Shown: piece after piece, positions 8,420 through 20,789 of the stretch | Position numbering within the stretch: position 1 is the first letter of the stretch | Layout of the letters: every line of letters begins with the position of its first letter | DNA from: Bradyrhizobium sp. Tv2a-2 | GTDB taxonomy: Bacteria; Pseudomonadota; Alphaproteobacteria; Rhizobiales; Xanthobacteraceae | Length of the DNA stretch: 64,000 nucleotides | Direction: 5' to 3' | Assembly (NCBI RefSeq): GCF_000472425.1 | Contig: NZ_AXAI01000007.1 | Coordinates: 1-64,000 of the forward strand | Made by a program: the position numbers and the translations under genes | Notes under the pieces: generated by a model | Told to the model about the DNA's origin: nothing | What the model saw: the letters and a program-made list of their open reading frames with translations, nothing else | Databases searched by the model: none

Positions 8420-9334
8420 CTAAACCTTCAACTCCCGTCCCGTCACGCGCTTATACGCCTCGAGATAGCGCTTGCTGGTCGCGTCCACCACGCTGGCCGG
8501 CAGCGGCGGGGGTGGAGCGTCACCGTTCCAGCGGCCGACGCGGCGTTCGCTGTCGAGATAGTCGCGCAGCGGCTGCTTATCAAAGCTCGCTTGTGGCTGG
8601 CCGGGCTTGTAATCGTCGACCGCCCAGAAGCGCGAGGAATCCGGCGTCATCACCTCATCGATCAGGATGATGCGGCCGTCCTGATCCTTGCCGAACTCGA
8701 ACTTGGTGTCGGCGATGATGATGCCCTGCTCGCGGGCAAGTTCTTCGCCAAGCGTGTAGATCGCCCGCGTCATGCTCTCCAGCGTATGGGCGGTGTCGTC
8801 GCCGACCACGGTCCGCATCCGCGCAACCGTGATATTCTCGTCATGTCCGGTCTCGGCCTTGGTCGCCGGGCTGAAGATCGCGGGCTCGAGCTTCGCGCTT
8901 TCGACGAGGCCAGCGGGCAGCTTCTCGCCGGCGAGCGTGCCGTCGGCCGCATATTCCTTCCAGGCGGAGCCCGAGAGATAGCCGCGGATCACGCATTCGA
9001 TCGGAAATACGGCTGTGCGCCTGCACAGCATGGCACGCCCGAGAATGTCGGCGCGGTGATCCTTCAGCGCCGGCACCTGGCGGATGATCTCATCCGTCTC
9101 CGCACTGATCATGTGATGGGGTACCACGCCTTCGAGCTCCTTGAACCAGAAGGCGCTGATCTGCGTCAGCACGGCGCCCTTCATCGGAATGGTCTCGGCC
9201 ATCACCACGTCGAAGGCGGAGATGCGGTCGGTGGTGAGCAGGAGCACGCGGTCGTCGCCGACGGCGTAGATGTCGCGTACCTTGCCGCGGCCGATCTTCG
9301 GCAACGGCAGGTCGCTGGAGAGCATGGTGGTCAT
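8420..9334 (-). CDS. purC: SAICAR synthase (phosphoribosylaminoimidazole-succinocarboxamide synthase)
   Basis: Purine synthesis step joining CAIR and aspartate with ATP. 304 aa, longer than the approximately 240-residue E. coli enzyme and closer to the long form seen in yeast and many bacteria. Signatures: GRGKVRDIY at the N terminus, [14 protein letters not shown] near residue 32, the substrate region [15 protein letters not shown] near 114, and [13 protein letters not shown] near 223. The gene stands alone rather than beside purSQL, so another purC elsewhere is possible. The next gene upstream, a pirin, ends 60 bases from its start on the same strand. Confidence 0.96.
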   Translation of the reverse strand: MTTMLSSDLPLPKIGRGKVRDIYAVGDDRVLLLTTDRISAFDVVMAETIPMKGAVLTQISAFWFKELEGVVPHHMISAETDEIIRQVPALKDHRADILGRAMLCRRTAVFPIECVIRGYLSGSAWKEYAADGTLAGEKLPAGLVESAKLEPAIFSPATKAETGHDENITVARMRTVVGDDTAHTLESMTRAIYTLGEELAREQGIIIADTKFEFGKDQDGRIILIDEVMTPDSSRFWAVDDYKPGQPQASFDKQPLRDYLDSERRVGRWNGDAPPPPLPASVVDATSKRYLEAYKRVTGRELKV

Positions 9335-9394
9335 GGAGGCGCCTTCGAAAAAATGTCTCTCGCAGAGGGCCTGCGAGAGACATCGGTAGATAGC

Positions 9395-10312
9395 CTATTC
9401 CGGCAGCGGAATGAACTCGTGCTCCTGCGGAACGGCGGCGAATCTGCCGGTTTTCCAGTCCTGCTTGGCCTGCTCGATCCGCTCCTTGCTGGAGGAGACG
9501 AAATTCCACCAGATGTGGCGCGGGCCTTCCAGCGCGTCGCCGCCCAGGAACATCATGCGCGTCGGCTTGATCGTCTTAACGGTGATCGCATCGCCTGGCC
9601 GGAAGATCAAAAGCCGCGGCGCTTCGTAGCGCTCGCGGGTGATCTCGACCTCGCCGTCGACGACATATATCGCGCGCTCCTCATGGTCGGGGTCGAGCGG
9701 CACGCTGACGCCGGCCTCTGCCGTCACCTCGGTGTAGAACCAGGGCGATACCATCGACACCGGCGAGGTGATGCCGAACGCGCTGCCCGCGATGACGCGG
9801 GCAGTGAAGCCGCGCTCGCTGATCATCGGCAGGTCGCCGGCGGCATAGTGCTGGAAGCTTGGTGCGATCTCCTCCTTGGCCTCAGGCAGCGCGATCCAGC
9901 TTTGCAGGCCCAGCATCTTCTGCCCGGCCTTGCGCTGGACATCCGGCGTGCGCTCGGAATGCGCGATGCCGCGGCCCGCGGTCATCAGGTTCATGGCGCC
10001 GGGCTCGATCTCCTGGATGTTGCCCTCGCTGTCGCGGTGCAGGATCTTGCCGTCGAACAGGTAGGTGACGGTCGCAAGTCCGATATGCGGATGCGGCCGC
10101 ACGTCCATCCCGGTGCCCGAGACGAATTGCACCGGGCCGAAATGGTCGAAAAAGATGAAGGGGCCGACCATCTGGCGATTGCCGTGCGGCAGTGCACGGC
10201 GGACCTGGAACCCGTCGCCGAGATCGCGGGTGCGCGGCACGATGACGAGATCGAGCGCGTCGCAGGACATGGGATCGCCGAGCACGGGATCGTTGGAAGG
10301 CATCCAGCTCAT
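9395..10312 (-). CDS. Pirin-family cupin protein
   Basis: 305 aa from ATG at 10312, chosen because AAGGAGG lies eight bases upstream. The N-terminal cupin holds the metal site HPHIGLATVTY near residue 58-68 and the later HSERTPD segment, with a second cupin barrel after residue 170 (YVVDGEVEI). Bacterial pirins bind iron and some act as quercetin dioxygenases or redox sensors. Which applies here is unknown. It may be cotranscribed with purC, which begins 60 bases downstream. Confidence 0.9.
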   Translation of the reverse strand: MSWMPSNDPVLGDPMSCDALDLVIVPRTRDLGDGFQVRRALPHGNRQMVGPFIFFDHFGPVQFVSGTGMDVRPHPHIGLATVTYLFDGKILHRDSEGNIQEIEPGAMNLMTAGRGIAHSERTPDVQRKAGQKMLGLQSWIALPEAKEEIAPSFQHYAAGDLPMISERGFTARVIAGSAFGITSPVSMVSPWFYTEVTAEAGVSVPLDPDHEERAIYVVDGEVEITRERYEAPRLLIFRPGDAITVKTIKPTRMMFLGGDALEGPRHIWWNFVSSSKERIEQAKQDWKTGRFAAVPQEHEFIPLPE

Positions 10313-10498
10313 AAGAGCCTCCTTGTTGTTGCTTGCGGCAAGCATAGCAGCATCGGCCATCCGTCGTCCAAGAGAACGTCCGAGAGAACGATCCGGCGCG
10401 AGCAATCACGAGCAATCATAAGCGAGCTGCTGCGAGGCATTCCCCTGTCCGGGCCGATGGCTTACGATGCACCGAAAAGCTCTGCAAAGGTCAAACTC

Positions 10499-11071
10499 AT
10501 GATGCCTCCGGTCAAGCCCGGCGCAGTCTTCGGCAAGTTTCACGGTCCCGTCATCGAGACCGAACGGCTGAGCCTGCGACCCTGGCGCGCGTCCGACGTC
10601 GCCCTGAACACGCGGATGTTGTCCGATCCCTGCACGGCGCGCTTCATCACACCCGACCGCAAGGCGGTCACCGAGGAGCTCGTCGGCTGGCGTAACGCGG
10701 CGATCATTTCCGGCCATTGGGCGCTCCATGGTTTCGGCATGTTCGCGGTCGAGGAAAGGTCCTCAGGTCAATATGTCGGCCGTGTCGGTCCATGGTTTCC
10801 ACCGACCTGGCCCGGCTTCGAGGTTGGCTGGGGCATTGCGAAGGAGCTGCGCGGCAGGGGATATGCGGTCGAAGCCGCGCGCGCGGCGATCGACTGGGTG
10901 TTCTCGACCTTCGAGATCGATCATGTGATCCATTGCATCCATCCGGAAAATCGGGCTTCGCAGGCGGTGGCGCGCAGGCTTGGCGCCGCGATCGAACGCC
11001 AGGCACAGATGTCCGGCGAGACGGTCGACATCTGGGTAACCCGGTGCGACGCATGGTCCGGCAAAAATTGA
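10499..11071 (+). CDS. GNAT-family N-acetyltransferase
   Basis: 190 aa of the RimJ/RimL-like group, which transfers acetyl from acetyl-CoA to an amine such as a protein N terminus or an antibiotic. The opening IETERLSLRPWRASD and the acetyl-CoA loop IAKELRGRGYAVEAARAAI near residue 120 are typical, and HPENRASQAVARRLG forms the conserved C-terminal helix. The start at 10499 follows AAAGG at about 10486-10490; 10502 and 10457 are in-frame alternatives. The same frame stays open back to 8345, but that part is antisense to purC and the pirin and is not coding. Confidence 0.88.
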   Translation: MMPPVKPGAVFGKFHGPVIETERLSLRPWRASDVALNTRMLSDPCTARFITPDRKAVTEELVGWRNAAIISGHWALHGFGMFAVEERSSGQYVGRVGPWFPPTWPGFEVGWGIAKELRGRGYAVEAARAAIDWVFSTFEIDHVIHCIHPENRASQAVARRLGAAIERQAQMSGETVDIWVTRCDAWSGKN

Positions 11072-11125
11072 ACAGGCCAATGACCTCGACTAAAATCATT
11101 GCCGCTGATTGAACCGGAAGATCCG

Positions 11126-12193
11126 ATGTCGCTTGCGAGCATCGATATTGCATTGCGCGGTGCGAGCATTGCCATGCTGTTGGTGCTTGCCGCGTCGTTG
11201 CTTCGCGACTTCCGCGACCGCGTTGCCGGCCGGCTTGCGGTCGCCTTCGCGCTCGGCTCGGCCGCGCATGCCGCCACCCTCGGTTTCGGCGCGCAGTCTC
11301 CGGTTTCGGGCTGGCACGCAGCGCTGATCGCGCTCTCGACCGGCGATGTCGTGGTGTTCTGGCTGTTTTGCCGGGCGCTGTTCGACGATGCCTTCGTGCT
11401 CAGGCTCTGGCATGCGCTGGTCTGGGGCACTGTCGTGGCTTTCAGCTTCGTCAACTGCCTGGTGATAGCGCCCGGCGGGCACGCGCACGCCGCCGTTGTC
11501 GGGATCAACCTCCTCACGCTCGGCTTCATTGGTCTGGCGCTGGCCCAGACCGTCAGCTCATGGTCGGCCGATCTGGTCGAGGGCCGCCGGCGCTTGAGGG
11601 TGTTTATCGTGGTGATCGCGGCGCTCTATGGCGGATTGCACGACGCGCTGCAGATATTCACCTTCGGAACCGATGCCGCGGATATCGCCAACACCGTGAA
11701 TGCAGCGCTGCTGGCCGGAATCGTGGCCTGGATATCGATTGCGATGATGCAGGTCACGGCCGGCGATTTGTTCGCTGAGCCCGAGATGGCGTCCGTCGCG
11801 AGCGTGCCGGTCGCATCGATCAACCCGGACACCATTGCCGCGGACCAGAAGCTGATCGATGCCTTGATGCGGCTGATGGCGGACGAGCGGGTCTACCGGC
11901 ACGACGATCTCACCATCGGCACGCTGGCCACCAGGCTCAAGATCCCCGAATACCGGCTGCGGCGTCTGATCAACCAGAAGCTTGGTTACCGCAATTTCAA
12001 TTCCTTCCTGAACAACCACCGGATCGAGGAGGCAAAGGCGGCGCTGGCCGACCCTGATCAGGCCGAGGTGCCCGTCATCACCATCGCGATGGACGCGGGC
12101 TTCCAGTCGCTCGGACCCTTCAACCGCGCCTTCAAGGCCATGACGGGGGTGACGCCTAGCGAATATCGCAAGCTCAAGGCGTCCGCAGCCTAG
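11126..12193 (+). CDS. Membrane-anchored AraC-family regulator
   Basis: 355 aa from ATG at 11126 after CCGGAAG. The N-terminal 230 residues form about six to seven hydrophobic segments (for example ASIAMLLVLAASLL, GDVVVFWLFCRALF, LLTLGFIGLALAQ). The C-terminal 110 residues carry two helix-turn-helix units of the AraC/XylS type, with TIGTLATRLKIPEYRLRRLINQKLG and VITIAMDAGFQSLGPFNRAFKAMTGVTPSEYR. This layout suggests a membrane sensor that binds DNA directly. It is 54 bases after the acetyltransferase and 142 bases before an exported serine hydrolase, which could be a target. Confidence 0.9.
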   Translation: MSLASIDIALRGASIAMLLVLAASLLRDFRDRVAGRLAVAFALGSAAHAATLGFGAQSPVSGWHAALIALSTGDVVVFWLFCRALFDDAFVLRLWHALVWGTVVAFSFVNCLVIAPGGHAHAAVVGINLLTLGFIGLALAQTVSSWSADLVEGRRRLRVFIVVIAALYGGLHDALQIFTFGTDAADIANTVNAALLAGIVAWISIAMMQVTAGDLFAEPEMASVASVPVASINPDTIAADQKLIDALMRLMADERVYRHDDLTIGTLATRLKIPEYRLRRLINQKLGYRNFNSFLNNHRIEEAKAALADPDQAEVPVITIAMDAGFQSLGPFNRAFKAMTGVTPSEYRKLKASAA

Positions 12194-12335
12194 GATGTAA
12201 GCTCCTGTAAACATGGGGCCATTTCAGAATCGGCAAGGCGGGGCCGCATTCGGCCAGCGCCATTTCCGGAATCGGCGAGCGGATAGGGCTCGTTCGCGCT
12301 TGGATCACGCGCCAATGCGCATGCCGGAGAAAGCC

Positions 12336-13763
12336 ATGACCAGACGACGCCTGATCTTCATCCTCGCAACCACCGCCCTGACTGGGGCCGTGCTGTTCGG
12401 CGCGGCGCGGGCACACGACGTGCCGAAGGTAGCGACCGGCTTTGTCGCCAACATCCTCTGCTCCGAAACATTCGTCTCCGGCCTCGATCCGGAAAAGACC
12501 TTTGCCGAGACCATCGATGCCATGCCGGGAACCCGGCTCATCACCTGGGCGATGGATTACCGTGTCGATCGCACGCGCAAGGACGTCACGGTGACGCTGT
12601 TCGGCCTCGGTCGCAGCCATGCCGTCTACCGCAACGGGGCCGGTTGCTATCTGGATCACGGCGGTGTGGCGGCCGAGGTTGCGATGCCGTCAGCGGATCG
12701 TCAGCCGGCGCTGTTGCCTGATATCGCGGGACCGGCGGTAGTCCAGCCAGCCAATCCGCAACTGGCCGCGGCGCTGGATCGCGCCTTCGTCGAGCCCGCG
12801 CAGCCGCCGTTCCGCCGCACCCGCGCGCTCGTCGTCATGAAAGATGGCCACGTCGTCGCCGAGCGCTATGCAGAGGGCTTCGGCGTCGATACGCCGCTGC
12901 TTGGCTTCTCCGCGACCAAGTCGGTGACCTCCGCCTTGGTCGGCATCCTCGTGCGGCAGGGTAAGCTGTCGCTGGACGCACCGGCGCCGGTTGCGGGCTG
13001 GCGCGATCCGAACGACCCGCGTCACGCGATCACCATCGACCAGCTAGTGCGCCATACCGCGGGACTGGGACTCGGTTCCTCGCTGCAAGCTTCGCTCGGC
13101 TCAGCCTTCGAGCCGGTCAACCGCATGAAGTTCATGGAGCCGGACATGGCGGGCTATGCCGAGACCATAGCACTCGCGACGCCGCCGGGGACGGCCTGGA
13201 GCTATCATGACGGCAATTATCTCATCCTGTCCCAGGTCATCCGCAATGCGGTGGGCGGCCGCCCCTCGGATTACCTGCGCTTTGCCCGCGACGAACTGTT
13301 CGCGCCGCTCGGCATGCGCCATGTCACCATCGAGTTCGATGCCAGCGGCACGCCGGAAGGATCGAGCCAGATGCTGGCCTCCGCGCGCGACTGGGCTCGG
13401 TTCGGCCAGCTCTATCTCGACGACGGCATCGTGGGCGGTAAGCGCATCCTGCCCGAGGGCTGGGTGACGTATTCGGCAGCGCCGACGCCCGGTGGATTCG
13501 TCGGCTACGGCGCGGGCTTCTGGACCAACCTCGGCGACAGCCGTGGCGCGACCTACCGGCTCAGCGAAGGCTGGCCGCGCGACGCTTTCATCGCCAAAGG
13601 AACGATCGGACAATATGTCATCATCATTCCCTCGCAGCGGCTGGTAATCGCCCGCTTCGGCCGGACGGTGAACTTCCCACTCGATGCAGATGGCGTGTCG
13701 CAGCTCGTGCGCGATGTGATCGCAGCCACGGCGGGCAAGGAGAAGCTGGCGGGAAGAGATTGA
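12336..13763 (+). CDS. Exported serine hydrolase, beta-lactamase class C-like
   Basis: 475 aa from ATG at 12336, preceded by GGAGA; 12315 is an in-frame alternative. A signal peptide (RRRLIFILATTALTGAVLFGAARA) is followed by about 120 residues of unknown type, then the serine beta-lactamase/penicillin-binding fold. The SxxK motif is SATK near residue 191, the Tyr motif is SYHDGNY near 289, and the third motif lies around FIAKGTIGQYV near 428. Such proteins are usually esterases, peptidases or amidases rather than true lactamases. A hairpin at 13785-13807 ends the unit. Confidence 0.87.
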   Translation: MTRRRLIFILATTALTGAVLFGAARAHDVPKVATGFVANILCSETFVSGLDPEKTFAETIDAMPGTRLITWAMDYRVDRTRKDVTVTLFGLGRSHAVYRNGAGCYLDHGGVAAEVAMPSADRQPALLPDIAGPAVVQPANPQLAAALDRAFVEPAQPPFRRTRALVVMKDGHVVAERYAEGFGVDTPLLGFSATKSVTSALVGILVRQGKLSLDAPAPVAGWRDPNDPRHAITIDQLVRHTAGLGLGSSLQASLGSAFEPVNRMKFMEPDMAGYAETIALATPPGTAWSYHDGNYLILSQVIRNAVGGRPSDYLRFARDELFAPLGMRHVTIEFDASGTPEGSSQMLASARDWARFGQLYLDDGIVGGKRILPEGWVTYSAAPTPGGFVGYGAGFWTNLGDSRGATYRLSEGWPRDAFIAKGTIGQYVIIIPSQRLVIARFGRTVNFPLDADGVSQLVRDVIAATAGKEKLAGRD

Positions 13764-13784
13764 GCTGCGACTGCTTGCTCCACC

Positions 13785-13807
13785 TCTCCCCGCGAAGAGC
13801 GGGGAGA
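13785..13807. terminator. Bidirectional terminator-like hairpin
   Basis: TCTCCCCGC and GCGGGGAGA form a perfect 9-bp stem with a 5-base loop. It lies between the stops of the convergent serine hydrolase and MmgE/PrpD genes. No strong T run follows. Confidence 0.55.
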
Positions 13808-15178
13808 CTACTGCCTTCCGAGCTGCGTTGCTTGCGCCACGCGATCGAAGCGCTCCAGTGATAGGATCGCGTTCGCGAGCTGCTCGGCGCGGTTGCTGAG
13901 CACCGGACGCGCCAGCGTCAGGAACTTCTGCTGCATCGCCTGGGCATCCGGGAAGGAGTTCGGCTCACCCGACGGATCGACATTCAGTCGCTCATGCACG
14001 CCGTCCTCGGTGGTGATTGAGACGCGCGCGCCGAAGGGATGCTTGCGGCCGGTCTCGAGCCGGTCGTCCTGCACCACGTCGAACTTGTCGGCGAGCGCGT
14101 CGATGGCGGCATCGCCGAGCCGGTCGTAATCGTCCCAGCCGAAGCGGCCCTGGTCGAGCGCGATCGCGCCGGTGAAGAACATCGAGAACTGGCCGCCGAC
14201 GATCGAGCGCGGATGCCGCTTGGTCGCGGCATCGCCGGTCAGCGTGATGCCGTTGCGGTGCAGCCCGATCTCGACGCGCTTGATCTGGTCCGGTGTGAGA
14301 TTGTGCTCGCGCCGCATGGCGATGATGGCGTCGATCGCGGCATGGGTGTAGCGGCAGCTCGGATAGGGCTTCACGCCGATCTTCATGGTCTCGTAGGTCG
14401 CGCCAAGTCCCGCGGTCGCCTTGTCGGGATGGGCATCGTCGCTGTAGCCCACCAGGAGCCCATGCTTGCCCTCGACCGACTCGATCGAGCCGACGAAATC
14501 GTTGCGCGCCAAGGTCGCTGCGATCACGCCGTTCATTGCAGCCGCGCCGACCTGATAGCGCTTGTTCCAGGCGCCGTTGACCAGGAATTGCAGCGAGCCC
14601 GCGGCCTGGCTGCCGGAGACGCCGAAAGCCGAGACGATCTGCGCCTCGGAAAGCCCATACAGCTTTGCCGCTGCCGCAGCAGCACCGTAGGTGCCGGCGG
14701 TCGCGGTGGGGTGAAAGCCGCGCGCATAATGCGAAGTGGGATCCAGTGCATTGCCAAGACGGCAGCAGACTTCATAGCCCGCGACAATCGCGGTCAGGAC
14801 GTCGCGGCCCGATGCGCCGACCATTTCGCCGACGGCAAAAGCCGCAGGAACCACGGGTGCGCTCGGATGCAGCGAGGAGTCAGCGTGGGTGTCGTCGAAA
14901 TCGAGCGAATGGCCGAATGCACCGTTGAGCAGCGCGGCCACAGCCGGCGTCCAGGTCTTGCTGTCGCCGAACACGGTCGACTGGCCCTTGCCGTCGAGCG
15001 ATAGCCCTTCAAGCATCTTCAGAAGCGAGGGCGTCGATTCCGCATCGCGCCGTGCGCGGATGGCGCTGCCGAGAAAGTCCAGTGTCAGCACCTTGGCGCG
15101 GTCCAGCACCTCGGGCGGAATGTCCTCGAATGTCAGCCCGGCGACATAGCCGGCCAGCGTGGCGGTCTCCTGGACCAT
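13808..15178 (-). CDS. MmgE/PrpD-family protein
   Basis: 456 aa from ATG at 15178, with GAGAGG eight bases upstream; a TTG at 15193 is less likely. The family includes 2-methylcitrate dehydratase (PrpD) and related dehydratases or epimerases of small carboxylic acids. Typical blocks are visible: FGHSLDFDDTHADSSLHPSAPVVPA split over residues 89-113, then RGFHPTATAGTYGAAAAAAKL near 157, and KPYPSCRYTHAAIDA near 267. No methylcitrate-cycle genes lie nearby, so a role in propionate use is not supported. The MATE gene upstream starts its stop 112 bases away on the same strand. Confidence 0.9.
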   Translation of the reverse strand: MVQETATLAGYVAGLTFEDIPPEVLDRAKVLTLDFLGSAIRARRDAESTPSLLKMLEGLSLDGKGQSTVFGDSKTWTPAVAALLNGAFGHSLDFDDTHADSSLHPSAPVVPAAFAVGEMVGASGRDVLTAIVAGYEVCCRLGNALDPTSHYARGFHPTATAGTYGAAAAAAKLYGLSEAQIVSAFGVSGSQAAGSLQFLVNGAWNKRYQVGAAAMNGVIAATLARNDFVGSIESVEGKHGLLVGYSDDAHPDKATAGLGATYETMKIGVKPYPSCRYTHAAIDAIIAMRREHNLTPDQIKRVEIGLHRNGITLTGDAATKRHPRSIVGGQFSMFFTGAIALDQGRFGWDDYDRLGDAAIDALADKFDVVQDDRLETGRKHPFGARVSITTEDGVHERLNVDPSGEPNSFPDAQAMQQKFLTLARPVLSNRAEQLANAILSLERFDRVAQATQLGRQ

Positions 15179-15290
15179 GGCGTTGCCTCTCAAATCTCGT
15201 CTTGCCGTTTGGTACGGCCGCGACCCCTCAACGTCAACCGCGCCTGCCGCACATCAGGCCCCTGTTTTGGATGCCTTGGTCCGGCGCGGA

Positions 15291-16697
15291 TTATGAACCG
15301 GTCAATTCCAGTCGGCGGGTCAATTGCCGGAAACGCAGGATCAGCAGCGTCGCATAGACGGCCGTGCCGATCGACAGGCCGATCCAGACGCCAACGGCGC
15401 CAAGGCCGGTGTGGAAGCCGAGCACGCAGCTCAGGCAAAATCCGATCAGCCAATAACCTATGCCCGCGAACAATAGCGGCACGCGGGTGTCCTTGAGCCC
15501 GCGCAGGCTGCCAACAGCGATGCTCTGCATCGCATCGGTCACGAACAGGCTCGCGCCGACGAGGAGCAGCGTTGTTGCCAGCTCGATCGTCGCCGCGGCA
15601 TTTTCGGTCACGTCGCCGAGGAAGAACTCCGCAATGTCGAGACGTGCCGCGACGACGACGAATGTCAGGATGACGGCGATTGCGATGCCGAGCAGCATCG
15701 CGACCAGCCCCGCGCGCCTGACGCCTGGGGCGTCGTTGCGGCCGACGGCATGGCCGACCCGCACGGTCGCAGCCATGCTGATGCCGAAAGGAATCATGAA
15801 CAGGATCGCGGTTACCTGCAGCGCGATCTGATGCGCGGCGAGCGCCGTGGTGCCGATTACGCCCATCAAGAGCGCGGCGGCGGAAAACATGCCGTACTCC
15901 ATCAGGAAGGCGAGGGAGATTGGCAGGCCGATCAGGAACAGCTGGCGCATCAGGGGCCAGTCGAAGCGCCAGAGGCGGGCGAGGATATGGTAGTCGCGGA
16001 ACGGCTTGCGGCGCGTGGCGAACCAGAGCGCGGCGACGAACGTCGCGCAATTGACCAGCGTGGTTGCAAGGCCCACGCCGAACAGCTCCAGCCGCGGCAA
16101 GCCGAGCTTGCCGTACATCAAGAGATAGACCAGCAGCGCATTCACCGGAATGGCCGCAAGCGTGATCCATAGAACAGGCTGCGGCCGGTTCACCGCGCCC
16201 ATGAAGCTCCGGATCGCCATGAACCACAGCGCCGGCGCCACGCCCCAGGCCAGCCCGAACAGATAGTTCTGCGCCAGCCGCGCTGCTTGCGGCGCCTGTC
16301 CCAGCAAGAGCAGGATCTGCTCGCCGCGCAGCGGAAACACCATGATCGGCAGCGACAGCAACAGCGCCGCCCACAATCCCGTGCGCAGCGAGCGGCGTAC
16401 CATCATTGGGTCTTCCGCGCCGAAGGCCTGCGCCGCCAGCGGCGCCACCGCCGAGGTCAATCCCATGCCGAAAGTGAAGCTGACGAAATAGACCGTGCCG
16501 GCGAGCGCGGCCGCCGCAACCGCCTGGCCGCCGAGTCGCCCGATGAAGGCGAGATCGGTCGTCATCATCGCGATCTGCGAGAGCTGCGTCAGCGCCATGG
16601 GCAGCGCCAGCCGCGCCGTCTCGCTGAGCTCGACGACGAGGTGATGACGGCTCGCGCGCGCGCGTCGCGGCGATGAAGTTCCAACAATCTCGTCCAT
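15291..16697 (-). CDS. MATE-family multidrug efflux transporter (NorM-like)
   Basis: 468 aa inner-membrane protein with about twelve hydrophobic helices arranged as two repeats of six, the normal MATE size. Typical sequences are ALPMALTQLSQIAMMTTDLAFIG near residue 32, split by the first loop, and the second-half copy starting at FLIGLPISLAFLMEYGMF. Such pumps export cationic drugs in exchange for Na+ or H+. The first 25 residues are Arg-rich (PRRARASRHH). No regulator is adjacent. Confidence 0.92.
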   Translation of the reverse strand: MDEIVGTSSPRRARASRHHLVVELSETARLALPMALTQLSQIAMMTTDLAFIGRLGGQAVAAAALAGTVYFVSFTFGMGLTSAVAPLAAQAFGAEDPMMVRRSLRTGLWAALLLSLPIMVFPLRGEQILLLLGQAPQAARLAQNYLFGLAWGVAPALWFMAIRSFMGAVNRPQPVLWITLAAIPVNALLVYLLMYGKLGLPRLELFGVGLATTLVNCATFVAALWFATRRKPFRDYHILARLWRFDWPLMRQLFLIGLPISLAFLMEYGMFSAAALLMGVIGTTALAAHQIALQVTAILFMIPFGISMAATVRVGHAVGRNDAPGVRRAGLVAMLLGIAIAVILTFVVVAARLDIAEFFLGDVTENAAATIELATTLLLVGASLFVTDAMQSIAVGSLRGLKDTRVPLLFAGIGYWLIGFCLSCVLGFHTGLGAVGVWIGLSIGTAVYATLLILRFRQLTRRLELTGS

Positions 16698-16768
16698 CGC
16701 GTCATGCTGCCCGGTTTGCCGCTTTCAAGCAAACCGGAGGCTTCGCAAAGGGGTGCGGCGGAAACGCG

Positions 16769-18064
16769 CTATCGCGCGCGCTCGGGCACGCGGGTGATCT
16801 TGGCGCCGAGGGCATTGAGCCGTTCGTCGATGCGCTCATAGCCACGCTCAATCTGGTCGGCATTGTTGATGGTCGAGGTGCCGTCGGCGCAGACGGCGGC
16901 GAGCAGCATGGCCATGCCGGCGCGGATATCGGGCGAGATCATTGAGGCACCATGTAACTTGCTTGGACCCGCGACAATGGCGCGATGCGGGTCGCACAGC
17001 ACGATACGGGCGCCCATCGCGATCAGCTTGTCGACGAAGAACATTCGCGATTCGAACATCTTCTCGAACATGAGAATGACGCCGTCGCATTGCGTGGCGG
17101 TGACGATCGCGATCGACATCAGGTCGGCCGGGAAGGCCGGCCAGGGCTGGTCCTCGAGCTTCGGCACGTGGCCACCGAAATCATCCCTGATCTTCAGCGT
17201 CTGCTCCGACGGCACGATCAGATCGTCGCCGGCGACCTCGCAGACGATGCCGAGCCGTTCAAAACCCATGCGGATCGAGCGCAGATGCTCGACGCCGGCG
17301 CGCACGATGCGCAGAGGTGAGCGCGTCACTGCGGCGAGGCCGATCAGCGAGCCGACCTCGATATGGTCGGGCTGGATCGCGTAGCTGGCGGAGCCGAGCG
17401 TCGCCTGCCCATGCACCACCATGGTGTTGGTTCCGATGCCTTCGATCGTGGCGCCGAGCGCAGTGAGGAAATGCGCGAGGTCCTGCACATGCGGCTCGGA
17501 GGCCGCGTTGCGCAGATAGGTGGTGCCTTGCGCGGCGACAGCCGCAATCAGGGCGTTCTCGGTTGCGGTGACGCTGGGTTCGTCGAGGAAGACGTCGGCG
17601 CCCTTGAGCTGCGTGGATCGAAATTCGAGCTTGTCGCTCGCGGTGACCGTCGCGCCGAGCTGTTCAAAGGCCAGGAAATGCGTATCCAGACGGCGCCGGC
17701 CGATCACATCGCCGCCGGGTGGCGGCAATGTCAGCCCGCCGCAACGCGCGAGCAGGGGGCCCGCGAGCAGGATCGAGGCGCGGATGCGCGCGCAGAGATC
17801 GGGATCGAGATCGGCGGTGTGAAGCTCCTTGGCTTGGATGGCGAGCCGGTTGCGTCCGCGCCATTCCGCCGATGCACCGACCGAGCGGATCAGCTCAACC
17901 AGCGCCTCGGTGTCACGGATGCGCGGCACATTGTCGAGCGTGACCGGATGCTCCGTCAGAAGCGCAGCCGCAATGATCGGCAGCGCGGAGTTCTTGTTGC
18001 CGGATGGCTCGATGGCGCCACGAAGCCGGTGGCCGCCCTCGACAATATATTGGATGGGCGCCAC
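16769..18064 (-). CDS. murA: UDP-GlcNAc 1-carboxyvinyltransferase with Asp in place of the catalytic Cys
   Basis: First committed step of peptidoglycan synthesis: transfer of enolpyruvate from PEP to UDP-GlcNAc. 431 aa, normal length, from GTG at 18064 with GAGG upstream. The Lys-Asn pair of SGNKNSALP near residue 21, the loop GRRRLDTH, and the Asp in WPAFPADLMS are all present. In the active-site loop the sequence is LPPPGGDVIG near residue 114, where E. coli has LPGGCTIG: the Cys is replaced by Asp. Asp at this site is known in Mycobacterium and Chlamydia MurA and gives fosfomycin resistance. It starts 17 bases after the gyrB stop, so they are likely cotranscribed. It may be a second MurA paralog. 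Confidence 0.9.
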   Translation of the reverse strand: MAPIQYIVEGGHRLRGAIEPSGNKNSALPIIAAALLTEHPVTLDNVPRIRDTEALVELIRSVGASAEWRGRNRLAIQAKELHTADLDPDLCARIRASILLAGPLLARCGGLTLPPPGGDVIGRRRLDTHFLAFEQLGATVTASDKLEFRSTQLKGADVFLDEPSVTATENALIAAVAAQGTTYLRNAASEPHVQDLAHFLTALGATIEGIGTNTMVVHGQATLGSASYAIQPDHIEVGSLIGLAAVTRSPLRIVRAGVEHLRSIRMGFERLGIVCEVAGDDLIVPSEQTLKIRDDFGGHVPKLEDQPWPAFPADLMSIAIVTATQCDGVILMFEKMFESRMFFVDKLIAMGARIVLCDPHRAIVAGPSKLHGASMISPDIRAGMAMLLAAVCADGTSTINNADQIERGYERIDERLNALGAKITRVPERAR

Positions 18065-18081
18065 CTGTGCCTCGCTTTCCC

Positions 18082-20628
<2,547 letters not shown>

Positions 20629-20789
20629 TTATGAATAAATAGAGCTTTTTGGCGACCTTTCAAGGCGTCAGAGGGTCGCTTTTTCGCAGCTGAAAAAGCA
20701 CGATTCGCGATGGCTTTTTAACCCTTGAGTTGGTCGATTCGCGGGGGCAAATCGCCTTACGAGAGCGAGTTCCTGGTTCAATCGAGCCT

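Noticed and set aside
8345..10456. Long open plus-strand frame across the minus-strand purC and pirin genes
   Set aside because: It is antisense to two clear genes with strong family motifs and reflects GC-rich codon bias; only its last part from 10499 is the acetyltransferase.
14039..15004. Plus-strand frame opposite the MmgE/PrpD gene
   Set aside because: No motifs; antisense shadow of a well-conserved gene.
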